This document shows positions 10,095 to 20,039 of a stretch of 64,000 nucleotides of DNA, one piece after another. This DNA comes from Pachyseris speciosa. Lineage: Eukaryota > Cnidaria > Anthozoa > Scleractinia > Pachyseridae. The translations under genes and the position numbers were made by a program. The stretch lies in assembly GCA_016490735.1 (NCBI GenBank), contig JAEMWC010000030.1, positions 1,018,501 to 1,082,500 of the forward strand, read 5' to 3'. Every line of letters starts with the position of its first letter. Within the stretch, counting starts at the first letter, position 1. The notes under the pieces are model-generated. The model was not told where the DNA came from. It saw only the letters and a program-made list of their open reading frames with translations, and did not search any database.

Positions 10095-10364
10095 AGGAGC
10101 TGTTTTACGCACTTGTGTACTGCATGCGTTCTTTTGACTTTCCAAAGCCTTATTTAACAGTTCGCATCGACTCGCTTGAAGCAACACAAAGATCAAGCCC
10201 GTAACTTTTTTCCCACTTTCCGAATAGCAAAGCGTTACACTCCTGAACAAAAGGTCAATCTGGTATTGCTTAATGCCGGTAGTCGAGAGTTGTACGGCAT
10301 CGGAGTCTGAAAGGGAAAGAAAAGACTGAGATATAGACATTTAAGCGATGTGCAACTTGCACAG

Positions 10365-10790
10365 GAGGCCGCCGCTCACCGTTGACACAGTTGGTAAAGC
10401 ACCAGACTGCTGAGCGGGAGGAAGCGCGGGCTCAAACCCCAGACTGGACCACAAACTAAACTATGGTCTTAAAGTTATTGGTAAGATCATATTGACTGTG
10501 TGCTCAACATCTGCTTCAGTCCAACCAGATGATCAAGTCATTGTGCACTGCCGTTAAGCCGTTGGCCTTGTCTCCTTAACCTTTACACGTAAAACTGGAA
10601 GGGGACTTTAAAAAACCCACACACCTGATGGGAAAGAGAAGGCAACGTAGTTCCCAGTGCTGTGGTTTGTCCTCACACCGCATCTCAGGGTTGGCTGGAG
10701 CCTGGGCGATGGGCTGACTACCCCTCCCCAAGAGCCTCTGCTGGCCTATGCGCCACTTGGGACAGAAGGAATGATGATGATGAACTTGCA
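10365..10790 (+). mobile_element. tRNA-derived SINE with GGGACTTTAAA core
   Basis: The 5' head resembles a tRNA: a GTTGACACAGTTGGTAAAGC A-box region and a GGCTCAAACCCC B-box region at about 10429-10441. A body follows that contains GGGACTTTAAAAAACCCACA and later TTCCCAGTGCTGTGGTTTGT. I recognise this layout from a SINE family widespread in anthozoan genomes, although the exact name is not certain. It ends near a GATGATGATG run at about 10770-10780. Confidence 0.75.
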
Positions 10791-11156
10791 CTTGGCCATT
10801 ATTGATAAAAAAAAAAAAAAGTAAAATTCAGTTAAAAAAATAAAAATTTCATGCTCCAAATCATCTTAAACGCAAATTATTAGCCATGTATGGTCACAAA
10901 GGAGTCCGCATCAGTGGCCGCCATTGTTTCATGCGGCTTTGGTTGAGTGAGGGACGCTTCCTAAATATTCTGGGGAGTGTGAATTGTTGTTGACGTCCGA
11001 TTCCATTTTGTGATATTAACCTCAGGAGGAAAAGAGACCACCTATTATATATAACAGTAGGTCTGGTTTGATGTTGTTTATCCCCCTTCATGATTAAGTG
11101 TGATGTCAGCATGTTTCAGCAACCTTTCGCTGAGAAATGACAGAATACCAAATGGC
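10791..11156. other. Intergenic with A-rich run, nothing recognised
   Basis: An A-run lies at 10807-10820, possibly the tail of the preceding SINE. The rest shows no gene or repeat that I can name. Confidence 0.5.
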
Positions 11157-11420
11157 GGTTCCGCCCTCCCCCCGGGGGTGGGGGGGGGGGTACTCCTATA
11201 AATTTCGAATAGGTGTGTGCCGCGAAGGGTCTTATACCCTGACCGTTTCGGCCGTTTCGGAGTTGCTCAGGGAACCGTGGCGAATTAGAAATTTTAACTA
11301 ATCGATAAATTGACACCATCACATGAAAGATAACATTGAGATTGGCCATTTGCCCAAATTTGATGGTTTTAGGTTGAATAGAGACCCGGCAAGTTATGGA
11401 CTTTAAATCATAGATCAAAA
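11157..11420 (+). repeat. Dispersed GGGGGTACTCC-type repeat, copy 1
   Basis: A G-run leads into GGTACTCCTATAA, then GTGTGCCGC and CCCTGACC blocks. The same order (G-run, GGTACTCCC, GTGTGCGGC, TACCCTATTTC) recurs at 55025, and more loosely at 33245. The family is not named here, and the copy boundaries are approximate. Confidence 0.6.
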
Positions 11421-11818
11421 TCCATACAAAAGTCTCTAATTTTGAGGCTGCATCCCCCGAAAATTAAATATATTTTTCAGTTTTGTGACAACTGTAAAAT
11501 TCTGTCATGCACCTACTATTTGGAAGCAACTGAGGTGAAAATCACTTTGTTTTCCCATTTTCACGAATACCAGATAAATCGTAAAAAAAGTACAGAAACA
11601 GATGAAACCACTTCACTGTATCTACTAAAACTCTTGCATGAACGATGGGAATCGACACAATGTATATAATGAAGGTTAATTCACTTTTCTTTTTCTGGCC
11701 AAAATTCATTCGACAAACGCGATATACTGCTCGGCTAATGAGAATGCGCACATCCATCCCACACATTAAACGCTTTCTCTCACCAAAGCTAACACCCTAG
11801 CTTTGCTATATGTCCAAG

Positions 11819-12160
11819 ATGGCGGTTGGGAAATCTTCTGCCAGACAAGAGAGTCAAGTGACAAAAAGTGTCCAACCCCACGGCAATTTCATAAACGGAG
11901 ATTTCTACGTCAAGTAACATAGGCTTTTATGTTCTGGCGATCTATCCGACAAAATGCGTTCCAGCATCCCAGTATTTTTAGCCTCCGACGTTATCCTCCC
12001 TACGCGACAACATCCACAACCGCGACAACCATCAGAAAAAAAAAAGAGCACCACCAACAAGTATCACATACTGAACAAAATGTTGATCAGTTATCATCTA
12101 TTTCCTCGATATCTCGGTCGGCTAGTAAACGGAAGTTTACCCAACTGGAAACGATTTTGA
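11819..12160 (+). pseudogene. Interrupted ORF fragment after a strong ATG context
   Basis: CCAAGATGGCG at 11819 starts a 32-codon frame (MAVGKSSARQESQVTKSVQP...) that stops at 11915. Beyond the stop the same frame stays open to 12160 (for example MRSSIPVFLASDVILPTRQH), and an overlapping frame (HHQQVSHTEQNVDQLSS) is also open. An A-run follows at about 12259-12270. The arrangement suggests a decayed gene or retroposed fragment with one internal stop. No domain is recognised. Confidence 0.25.
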
Positions 12161-12314
12161 TAGTCGCATAAAACGGACATACAGTATGATGGTAGCACAC
12201 TTGGAGAAAGCGTAGTAAAGGCAAACTCGAAAGGGCGAATAAAAGTCTCTTTGGGTTAAAAAAAAAAAATTCGTCAAGAAACAAGCTTATTGAGGGGGGC
12301 AGATATGTAATCAA

Positions 12315-13175
12315 AGTGTTCTTTGTAAGGAGGATTACAATGTTCCGTTACTCCTGTGTCCTACCCAATCACTCAGGTCTTCCATGGCATTTTAATTTTG
12401 TTTTGCGATTTTGTAGCAGTAAACGTTCTAGGCCTAATGTAGCAAAAAAATAATGTGGTGCCTACATTGCCCTTCAAAATCCATGTCGGCACTCTTCGCT
12501 CTCCAAGTTTTCATGCGGTATATTTTATTTAATACACCAGCCTCCTCGGTTGGAGGCTCAAGCTAGTAAGAAATGCCACGCACCATGATCCTGATGTGTT
12601 CACAGCAGTGAGAAATTATTTTACTTTACAAACTGTGTGGGCTGTTAAGCAGTTCAGCACGACAGCCCAATATGACAACCGTGGCATGACCAATGCTATA
12701 GTCTAAGCCAACTGTGTGATAACAGTTCATCCACACGTTCCTACTATATAACGAATTATCATTCTTCTCATTGAACAGATCACCTTCCTGCCTGATAAAA
12801 TTTTAATTTCCTGATGTCACGTCAATCCAGTACATTCTACCAGCTGGAATCGTAGTATACAATTATTAATTTACTAACATGCACCACTTCATTTTGAAAT
12901 ACAGCTGGAGGGGCTGTTGGATACTTCACATGTTTTAGATACTGCATGCTAATGTACAGCAGAACAACAGTTGCGCTTAGATTTATGTCTGATCACTTGT
13001 GTAGTTCATGACTGCGCTGCACATGGCTAAGCTATCTTAAAAGATTTCATTTATCGACAAAGGAAAAGAAAAATGGGCCGGTCAGAATAAGCTCATTGAA
13101 TGAACTTGATATTTCAAATAATTGCATATCAAAACTATTTAATCAAAACTCGACTTTAATCCCACGTTCTGATCT
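12315..13175. other. Upstream region of the second GPCR
   Basis: AT-rich with no recognised gene or repeat. Any promoter of the receptor at 13197, or of an upstream non-coding exon, would lie here or further upstream. Confidence 0.4.
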
Positions 13176-13180
13176 CACAG
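13176..13180 (+). promoter_or_regulatory. Candidate 3' splice site in the 5' UTR of the 13.2-kb GPCR
   Basis: CCCACGTTCTGATCTCACAG ends 16 bases before the receptor ATG. It has a pyrimidine-rich tract and CAG, so the coding exon is probably joined to an upstream non-coding exon. Confidence 0.4.
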
Positions 13181-13196
13181 TAAAAGGTGGACAAAA

Positions 13197-14432
13197 GTGC
13201 AATCAAAGACTTTAAAGCTCAACTTCTTGACGAAACGTTTGATTCAAGACATGCAACTGACTAGTCCACCGTCAACAAACTTCAGCGAAGGCGCTCTCGT
13301 TCTTCAACCAAACAAGACGAGTGCTATCATAGTTTGTAGCATCGTAGTTCTGCTGTACGTCATCGCCGTTTTGGGGGATGGTATGCTAATTTCAGCTTTT
13401 GTGAAGGATTTGAAAATGCGTACAACTACAAACATGCTAGTGATTAGTCATCTGACGGCTGAGTTTATTTCGTCCATCCTTGGTATCGCGACACACATTT
13501 CGACGATTATAACGCACGGCGAATCATCTGGAAGCACAGTATGGTGCACCTTGGCCTCCTCAGTGTTCAATTCTTGCTTGGGTGCGGGGCTTATGAGTTT
13601 GGTAGGGATATCAGTCGACAGATACCTCGCCGTTGTGAAGAAAGTGCACCACAAAGTGACTCGTGCTCGAGTCCAGGCCTATCTAGTAGTGATCTGGACT
13701 CTGTCCATCGTGTATGGGATTCCCTTGGACCTCATATTGAATGACAGACTCCGCTGGCAGTATGTAGCTTGGTTGCTGGTGAACTGCAAAGGTTCCTTTC
13801 TTATCGACAAAGAGTTGAAACCGTGGACTATGGCTGACATATTTCGAGGATTGCTTTTGTTATTTTGTGGCCTTCTCCCACTATTAGTCATGGCTTACAC
13901 GAGCTTCCATATTTTCCGAACTGCTCTCAAAGGGAAACAACGTGTTCACGCCATCAGAGCAATAAACAATGACATTGCCGCCGGCTACACCAAGTCTGCA
14001 TTCACCACAATAATAATTATCTCGATTTACTTCTTGTGCTTGATTCCAACCACCACGTTAACTGTTGTGTGCGAAAAACGTTCCACAAAATGCTCCATGC
14101 CGCTGTATTTTCTGTCCAAATTAACCCTATGTTTTCGATCTGCCTGCTTTCCAGTTATTTATGCTGTTAGAAAGCGAAATTGTTCAGAGTATCTTCGGCA
14201 GTTACTTTATTTCCGCAAAGGAAATGTTTCCACTAATTATTTAATAACCTTTCGTGGGCGAAATGTTCAGAGATCAAGTGAGAAAACTGCACGATATTCG
14301 TTTCCTGCAACCCCCGAAATAAATGTGTGCAAACGAGAGATGGCATCTTCAAAAGGCGCTCGCGGAGAACATACAGAGTTGGCTTTTGTGGACCTTATCA
14401 AGATTTCAAGTGAAATGGGCCAAGGAAATTAA
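13197..14432 (+). CDS. Orphan rhodopsin-class GPCR, paralog of the 7.4-kb receptor
   Basis: Intronless receptor of 411 residues with seven membrane segments. The N-terminus has two N-glycosylation sequons (N28-F-S, N39-K-T), and translation may begin at M1 or M19. Landmarks are C117 (3.25) with C197 in ECL2, DRY 141-143, W167 (4.50), P228 (5.50) and P284 (6.50). Departures are D61 where Asn 1.50 is normal, E89 for Asp 2.50, L282 for the toggle Trp, R314 at 7.45, and FPVIY (318-322) for NPxxY. The tail (about 330-411) carries ELAFVDLIK near its end, matching KLAFTDLSK in the 7.4-kb paralog. Shared blocks in ICL1, ICL2 and TM6 show a common origin, presumably tandem duplication since the two lie 4.7 kb apart in the same orientation. 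Ligand and G-protein preference are unknown. No clear AATAAA was found close downstream. Confidence 0.95.
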   Translation: MQSKTLKLNFLTKRLIQDMQLTSPPSTNFSEGALVLQPNKTSAIIVCSIVVLLYVIAVLGDGMLISAFVKDLKMRTTTNMLVISHLTAEFISSILGIATHISTIITHGESSGSTVWCTLASSVFNSCLGAGLMSLVGISVDRYLAVVKKVHHKVTRARVQAYLVVIWTLSIVYGIPLDLILNDRLRWQYVAWLLVNCKGSFLIDKELKPWTMADIFRGLLLLFCGLLPLLVMAYTSFHIFRTALKGKQRVHAIRAINNDIAAGYTKSAFTTIIIISIYFLCLIPTTTLTVVCEKRSTKCSMPLYFLSKLTLCFRSACFPVIYAVRKRNCSEYLRQLLYFRKGNVSTNYLITFRGRNVQRSSEKTARYSFPATPEINVCKREMASSKGARGEHTELAFVDLIKISSEMGQGN

Positions 14433-14794
14433 AGAAACATCCAAATATTAATCGGAAATTTTTTCTACTTGAGCTGGAATACAAATACCGATACAGCGCA
14501 TGTATGAAAGAGTACGATCATTCAGTCACGGAAGCTATTAAGGTGATTTTCAGTTTAGCAGTTGTAAATGTATGAAAAACAACCTCGACAAGGCACTTAA
14601 AGCCCTAGCCATTGAGACCGATTGTCGCAGTAACAGCCTGCAAAAGCCAGCAGTCAGAGCAGTCCTGGCTTCCACACAGATCTTGCGAAGATTTCTATTT
14701 TGCTAGGCTTAGAGGACTGGTTGTATATACTCCGCCTAGTGGATTTACTAGCCAGAGCAACAGCAGCCTGTACAGTGAAAAACGTGAACAAAAA

Positions 14795-14815
14795 CATCAT
14801 CATCATCATCATCAT

Positions 14816-14855
<40 letters not shown>

Positions 14856-14870
14856 TAATAATAATACGTA
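14795..14870. repeat. Trinucleotide microsatellites (CAT)n and (TAA)n
   Basis: Seven or so CAT units run into about a dozen TAA units, next to the inverted-repeat element beginning near 14899. Confidence 0.92.
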
Positions 14871-14898
14871 ATGGTAATAGGACAATTACCATTACGTA

Positions 14899-15218
14899 AT
14901 TAATTGCGTCAATAACAAAATGCTCGAATCTGATTGATTCGTAACAGCCTTTATTTGTGTCTTAATTGACTGCTTCAGGTCCAAACTGTCCGATTTGAGC
15001 TGTCCGATTACAAACACTTGTAATCGGACAGGCCAAATCGGACAGTTCCCTTATTTGGGTATGTTTAGCAGTAGCTGCCATGTCGTGTCAATTGTCAATT
15101 TTCGCGCTTTGTAAAATAGCAATAATTTCCGTTGGTTATTTTGTACAAATATACATTTTACAATTTAAAAAAGTTGACCTCTAGAGTTTCTCGCATTTTG
15201 TTATTGACACAATTAATT
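14899..15218. mobile_element. Inverted-repeat element, family C, copy 1
   Basis: It starts with AATTAATTGCGTCAATAACA and ends with the inverted motif GTTATTGACACAATTAATT, about 320 bp apart. Inside is a near-perfect hairpin (CTGTCCGATTACA...TGTAATCGGACAG) near 15000-15033. A second full copy lies inverted at 18736-18990 and a terminal fragment at 16062-16205. All copies abut AAT/ATT arrays or lie within a few kb of them. There is no coding capacity, so it is non-autonomous. The superfamily is not determined. Confidence 0.75.
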
Positions 15219-15356
15219 GGTAATCGGACTTTGTGTCGTACAATTCAGGGGTAATCGTGCTCGTAATTTCAAATCAGCCTCGCGCTACGCGCTCGGCCAA
15301 TTGAAATCACTCGCCCGATTACTCCTGAATTGTACTCCACTCAGTCCTATTACCAT
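15218..15356. mobile_element. Short inverted-repeat element, family D, copy 1
   Basis: The ends TGGTAATCGGACT...TACAATTCAGGGGTAATCG and CGATTACTCCTGAATTGTA...AGTCCTATTACCA are inverted repeats of about 40 bp around an inner hairpin (GCCTCGCGC/GCGCTCGGC region). Another copy lies at 18596-18735 next to family C, and a diverged partial copy at about 15374-15440, so C and D move or amplify as a block. Confidence 0.65.
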
Positions 15357-15678
15357 TACTAATTGTACTGAATAATACAATTCAGGGAGTACAGTAATCG
15401 ATTATCCCCAAATTGTACTACACGAAGTCTGATTTCCAATTAATTGTGTCAAATGACAAAATGCGATAAATTCAGGAAAGAATTAATGTAAGAGCACATA
15501 CGCTTATGGCCAAAAAGTTTATGATCAAAATCTAAGGAAAACATATCTGAATAAAAGTCATTGGAGTAGTTAATTCTGTCCATGTTTGTTTTGACCTGTC
15601 AGCCTGCTCACTTTAGAAAGTTTCCTTGATTTTGAATGGCTAGCATGGACTAGTCCTTAATTTTCATTTGCTGCTTAA

Positions 15679-16061
15679 GGCCGGTTCAAACGTCGAACTT
15701 TTCAATCGCCGAATCAAATCATTTGATTTGGCACATGAGAAGTTCGACGTTTGAATCAATTAAATTCGACGAATTTGATTTGGGTCGACCCAACTATTAA
15801 ATTCGACCGCCTCGGTAGAATTTACTAGTTAGGTCGACCCAAATCAAATCGTCGAATTTAATTGATTCAAACGTCGAACTTCTCATGTGCCGAATCTAAT
15901 GCATAAATTATTTCAATGTATTTAAAAAAAAAAACATCAAGAGACATTTAATTCGACGTATTTAATTCGACCTCTGAATCAACGTCGAATTTTATTTATT
16001 TGGGTGGACCCAAATAGGCATTTGATTCGGCGCATAAAAAGTTCGACGTTTGAACTGGGCC
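15679..16061. mobile_element. Harbinger-like MITE (383 bp) inserted next to family C sequence
   Basis: The terminal inverted repeats begin GGCCGGTTCAAACGTCGAAC and, from the other end, GGCCCAGTTCAAACGTCGAA, with TAA on both sides (15676-15678 and 16062-16064). The interior contains further nested palindromes rich in TTCGAC/GTCGAA. There is no ORF with transposase motifs. A 3-bp TAA duplication fits PIF/Harbinger. Confidence 0.85.
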
Positions 16062-16205
16062 TAACTGTCCGATTTGGCCTGTCCAGTTACAAGTGTTTAT
16101 AATCGGGCAGGTCAAATTGGACAGTTTGGCCATGAAACAGCCAATTAAGCCACAAATAAGGGCTCTTAAGAGCCAATCATAATCGAGCATTTCGTTATTG
16201 ACACG
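16062..16205 (-). mobile_element. Fragment of inverted-repeat family C
   Basis: It contains the CTGTCCGATTTGG and TAATCGGGCAGG hairpin half and the ending GTTATTGACACGATAATAAT, homologous to 18840-18990. It runs directly into the large AATAGT array. Confidence 0.7.
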
Positions 16206-17410
16206 ATAATAATAATAATAGTAATAGTAATAGTAATAATAATAGTAATAATAATAGTAATAGTAATAGTAATAGTAATAGTAATAGTATTAGTAATAGT
16301 AATAGTAATAATAATAGTAATAGTAATAGTAATAGTAATAAAAATAGTAATAGTAATAATAATAGTAATAGTAATAGTAATAATAATAGTAATAGTAATA
16401 GTAATAGTAATAGTAATAGTAATAATAATAGTAATAGTAATAGTAATAGTAATAATAATAGTAATAGTAATAGTAATATTAATAGTAATAGTAATAATAA
16501 TAGTAATAGTAATAGTAATAGTAATAGTGATAGTAATAGTAATAATAATAGTAATAGTAATAGTAATAGTAATAATAATAGTAATAGTAATAATAATAGT
16601 AATAGTAATAATAATAGTAATAGTAATGGTAATAGTAATAGTAATAGTAATAGTAATAAAAATAGTAATAGTAATAATAATAGTAATAGTAATAGTAATA
16701 GTAATAGTGATAGTAATAGTAATAATAATAGTAATAGTAATAGTAATAGTAATAATAATAGTAATAGTAATAATAATAGTAATAGTAATAATAATAGTAA
16801 TAGTAATAGTAATAGTAATAATAATGGTAATAGTAATAGTAATAGTAATAGTAATAATAATAGTAATAGTAATAATAATAGTAATAGTAATAATAATAGT
16901 AATAGTAATAGTAATAGTAATAATAATGGTAATAGTAATAGTAATAGTAATAGTAATAAAAATAGTAATAGTAATAATAATAGTAATAGTAATAGTAATA
17001 ATAATAGTAATAGTAATAGTAATAGTAATAGTAATAGTAATAATAATAGTAATAGTAATAGTAATAGTAATAATAATAGTAATAGTAATAGTAATATTAA
17101 TAGTAATAGTAATAATAATAGTAATAGTAATAGTAATAGTAATAGTGATAGTAATAGTAATAATAATAGTAATAGTAATAGTAATAGTAATAATAATAGT
17201 AATAGTAATAATAATAGTAATAGTAATAATAATAGTAATAGTAATAGTAATAGTAATAATAATGGTAATAGTAATAGTAATAGTAATAGTAATAATAATA
17301 GTAATAGTAATAGTAATAGTAATAGTAATAATAATAGTAATAGTAATAGTAATAGTAATAGTAATAGTAATAATAGTAATAGTAATAGTAATAGTAATAG
17401 TAATAGTAAT
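16206..17410. repeat. 1.2-kb (AATAGT)/(AATAAT) array with higher-order structure
   Basis: About 400 consecutive trinucleotide units, alternating AGT/AAT-type triplets in a non-random pattern. The block 16501-16620 is repeated exactly at 16681-16800 (offset 180). A variant block carrying ATTAATAG...AGTGATAG near 16476-16534 recurs near 17092-17150. Rare variants (GTGATAG, AATAAAAATAG, AATGGTAAT) are shared between distant positions, showing segmental duplication within the array. Both strands are open for hundreds of codons (Thr-Ile or Val-Ile repeats), but this is a consequence of the repeat and not evidence of a gene. Confidence 0.97.
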
Positions 17411-17840
17411 TGTCGTTCCCTTTGTTCTGAAGACTATTTTAAAATTCTCGACTCTGCTTCCAGTAGCTTCCAATTGAAATTCAAGGAAGCCATGCACATC
17501 CTCTGGGAGCAGCCGTCTTTAAATTCTCAGGTCAAACACCTTAATTTATCCCTTTGTTATTAATTAGTCTCCTTTCTTAGTATAAATAGCTTCGTTACCT
17601 TTAATTACTCTTGTTAATATCTCGCCTTGTTAACTATTTATTGCTCATTTTACTTTTATTCAGCACTGTACAACTGACGAATTACCACAACTCCCAGTAA
17701 TCGCGCAATCTTATTGGCTAATTTGCCGTTGCCGATAAGAGTCTAGACAACGCTGCTCGCGTCAACGTGTCGCGCAAAACCCTTTTTTCAGCTCGCGCTC
17801 TGAAATTAACATTTTCTTTGACGCTGATATTGTGGTAAAA
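17411..17840. other. Spacer between array and palindrome
   Basis: AT-rich at first. From about 17690 it contains a diverged, inverted version of part of the palindrome that follows (GATAAGAGTCTAGACAACGC), so it is probably an outer part of the same element. No gene was seen. Confidence 0.5.
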
Positions 17841-18027
17841 AACAAATCGAATGTGGTTTAGCGTTGTCTATACTCTTATCGGCAACGATATTCGTCATCA
17901 CAGTGGTCAAAATGTTGTGGACTCACGAGGCGCAGCCGAGTGAGTCCACAGCAAATTTTGACCACTGTGATGGCGAACATCGTTGTCGATAAGAGTATAG
18001 ACAACGCTAAACCACATTCGATTTGTT
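17841..18027. repeat. 187-bp palindromic element
   Basis: AACAAATCGAATGTGGTTTA at 17841 is matched by its reverse complement ending at 18027. The arms of about 90 bp include GTCTATACTCTTATCGGCAA and GTGGTCAAAATGTTGTGGAC. The tight centre lies near 17933 (GGCGCAGCC). It is predicted to extrude or to form a long RNA hairpin if transcribed. It resembles a foldback or MITE core; no target duplication was assigned. Confidence 0.85.
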
Positions 18028-18132
18028 AAATGGATGATGTCTCATCCGAAACATGTCTTCATTAAAAAATGAACTTTAAAAACATCGTGTGGTTTAGCAA
18101 AGCCATATCTTACTTCGTGCTGCTTCGAAGCC

Positions 18133-18133
<1 letters not shown>

Positions 18134-18184
<51 letters not shown>
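18134..18184. repeat. (TAA)n microsatellite
   Basis: About 17 perfect TAA units. Confidence 0.95.
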
Positions 18185-18185
<1 letters not shown>

Positions 18186-18548
18186 TGACAAAAGAGAGAA
18201 GAACTGCCAAATTATAGACGCGGCAAACCCGGAAGAGGGAAGTGTGAGAGCAAAAGAAGACGAGAAAGTAGAAAAAAAGGAAAGAAATTCGAAAGATGTG
18301 GGGCGTAAGGACTAAGGACAAAGGTGATACCCAAAGTGGTGGGCAGAGGTTAAAAGAAAATCTAAGGACCATAGGCGTAGACACATCCATTGAACTGATT
18401 CAGAGATCTGTACTATTGGAGTCAGCAAGGATCCTTAGGAAAGTGCTAGAGATGTAGACAGGAGAGGAAAGTAAAATGAAGAACGCTTCTTGGTTTCCCA
18501 AGACAACTGGCCGTTCGGAGCCAATGAAAACCAAATTTTATCTGAGAT

Positions 18549-18555
18549 TATTAGC

Positions 18556-18593
<38 letters not shown>

Positions 18594-18594
18594 G
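18549..18594. repeat. (TAA)n microsatellite bordering family D copy 2
   Basis: About 15 TAA units directly abutting the inverted-repeat block 18596-18990. Confidence 0.93.
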
Positions 18595-18595
18595 C

Positions 18596-18990
18596 AATGG
18601 TAATAGGTACTGAGTGGAGTACAATTCATGGAGTAATCGGGCGAGTGATTTCAAATTGGCCGAGCGCGTAGCGCGAGGCTGATTTGAAATTACCAGCACG
18701 ATTACCCCTGAATTGTACGACAATAAACCGATTAATTTGTGTCAATAACAAAATGCGAGAAACTCTAGAGGTCAACTTTCTAAACTGTAAAGCGTATTGT
18801 ACAAAATAACCAACGGAAACTGACACGACATGGCAGCTATTGCTCAACATACCCAAATAAGGTAACTGTCCGATTACAAGTGTTTGTAATCGGACAGCTC
18901 AAATCGGACAGTTTGGACTGAAGCAGCCAATTAAGACACAAATAAAGGCTGTTAAGAACCAATCACATTCGAGCATTTTGTTATTGGCAC
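18596..18990 (-). mobile_element. Composite of families D and C, copy 2, inverted relative to copy 1
   Basis: 18596-18735 is homologous to the D element at 15218-15356, and 18736-18990 to the C element at 14899-15218, in reverse order and orientation, so the pair D-C is one unit of about 395 bp. A (TAA)n array precedes it and an (AAT)n array follows at 18990-19022. Association with AAT/ATT arrays on both sides suggests either insertion into, or seeding of, such arrays. Confidence 0.75.

Positions 18991-19022
<32 letters not shown>
18990..19022. repeat. (AAT)n microsatellite
   Basis: About ten AAT units immediately following the end motif of family C. Confidence 0.92.
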
Positions 19023-19925
19023 TAAGACCAATGCTTAAAACAATCATGTGTTTCAAGTTGATCACCTCTCGGCGGTGAGTACAGTGTATTTCTCAACACC
19101 GCTCAAAAGTTACACTGGTGCAAGAGTCACTAATTTCTTCTTCTAATTATTTGTGTAATGTTAACTGTTCATAATAATTATGTTCTTAGTCAATAGCATT
19201 CATTTTTTCCTGTTCAACATACCCCCTTCCATTAGGTTCATATTTTTATTGTTTGTATATGGATACAATAAACACTAGTAAACACACCTTATATTGCTCA
19301 GCTTCATCTGATTTTGACTTGAGATATGTTCAAAGTGACACCACTTGTTGTTTCCTCTGCTTGGTACAAATAAATAATTATTTTTGTGCCTACTCGTCAT
19401 ATCATTACTATCAAGTGATCAATGCTTACAAACAGGCAGATGTTCAAACTTAACACGATGCATTCTTACCATCAAGAGACCCCGTCAGCACTGGTATCAA
19501 AGGGGATCCTCGCATACGTACTTACTTCACATCAGCATGGGTACCTTTGATTCGTTCTGGGTGGATGAGTTTACAAATTTAAAACATGATCTACCATTAC
19601 GGAGTCCGATATTTCCCAGAAACAATTTAAGATTTCGTTTAGCAAATATAAAAGCATTAAGGTTGGTGGGTTAACTTTTGAGAGTAGGAGGACGTAGAAG
19701 TCATGTTTTGACGCAGTAATAGAAGATTCTCTTGGAACGTGTACGCGAAGTACGTACGGGCGTACAGACGTGCCACTGAATAGCCATCGAAAAATCATAA
19801 AGGGTAGGTACTGGTGTTTGATACCAGTATAGTGATATCAGAATATCGTAAACACGCAAATATGATAAAAAATAATAGGTCATTGCACTTCGTGCGCAAA
19901 AAAGCCTGAAAACAAACAAAAAAAC
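19023..19925. other. Intergenic, no gene recognised
   Basis: Short motif-free frames on both strands. An AATAAA at about 19267 has no assigned gene. Confidence 0.5.
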
Positions 19926-20010
19926 AGTATTGAAAGGGATTCAAACCCATGACCTCTGTGACTAACTCCAGTGCAGTGCTCCACCAACTGAATTCTACGC
20001 CAATCATATG
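19926..20010 (-). repeat. Degenerate tRNA-like copy
   Basis: Read on the minus strand, TTCAGTTGGTGGAGCACTGC (D-arm/A-box-like) is followed by AGGTCATGGGTTTGAATCCC (T-arm/B-box-like). The flanking AAAGCCTGAAAA matches sequence beside the tRNA-like unit at 28.0 kb. It cannot fold as a clean cloverleaf, so it is a dead member of that family. Confidence 0.6.
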
Positions 20011-20039
20011 GGACTGGTCACTTATTTTTAGTTCATGAT

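Noticed and set aside
16166..17497. Very long open frames on both strands (Thr/Ile and Val/Ile repeats)
   Set aside because: They are a direct product of the AATAGT/AATAAT array, which lacks stop codons in these phases. There is no start context, domain or composition typical of a gene.
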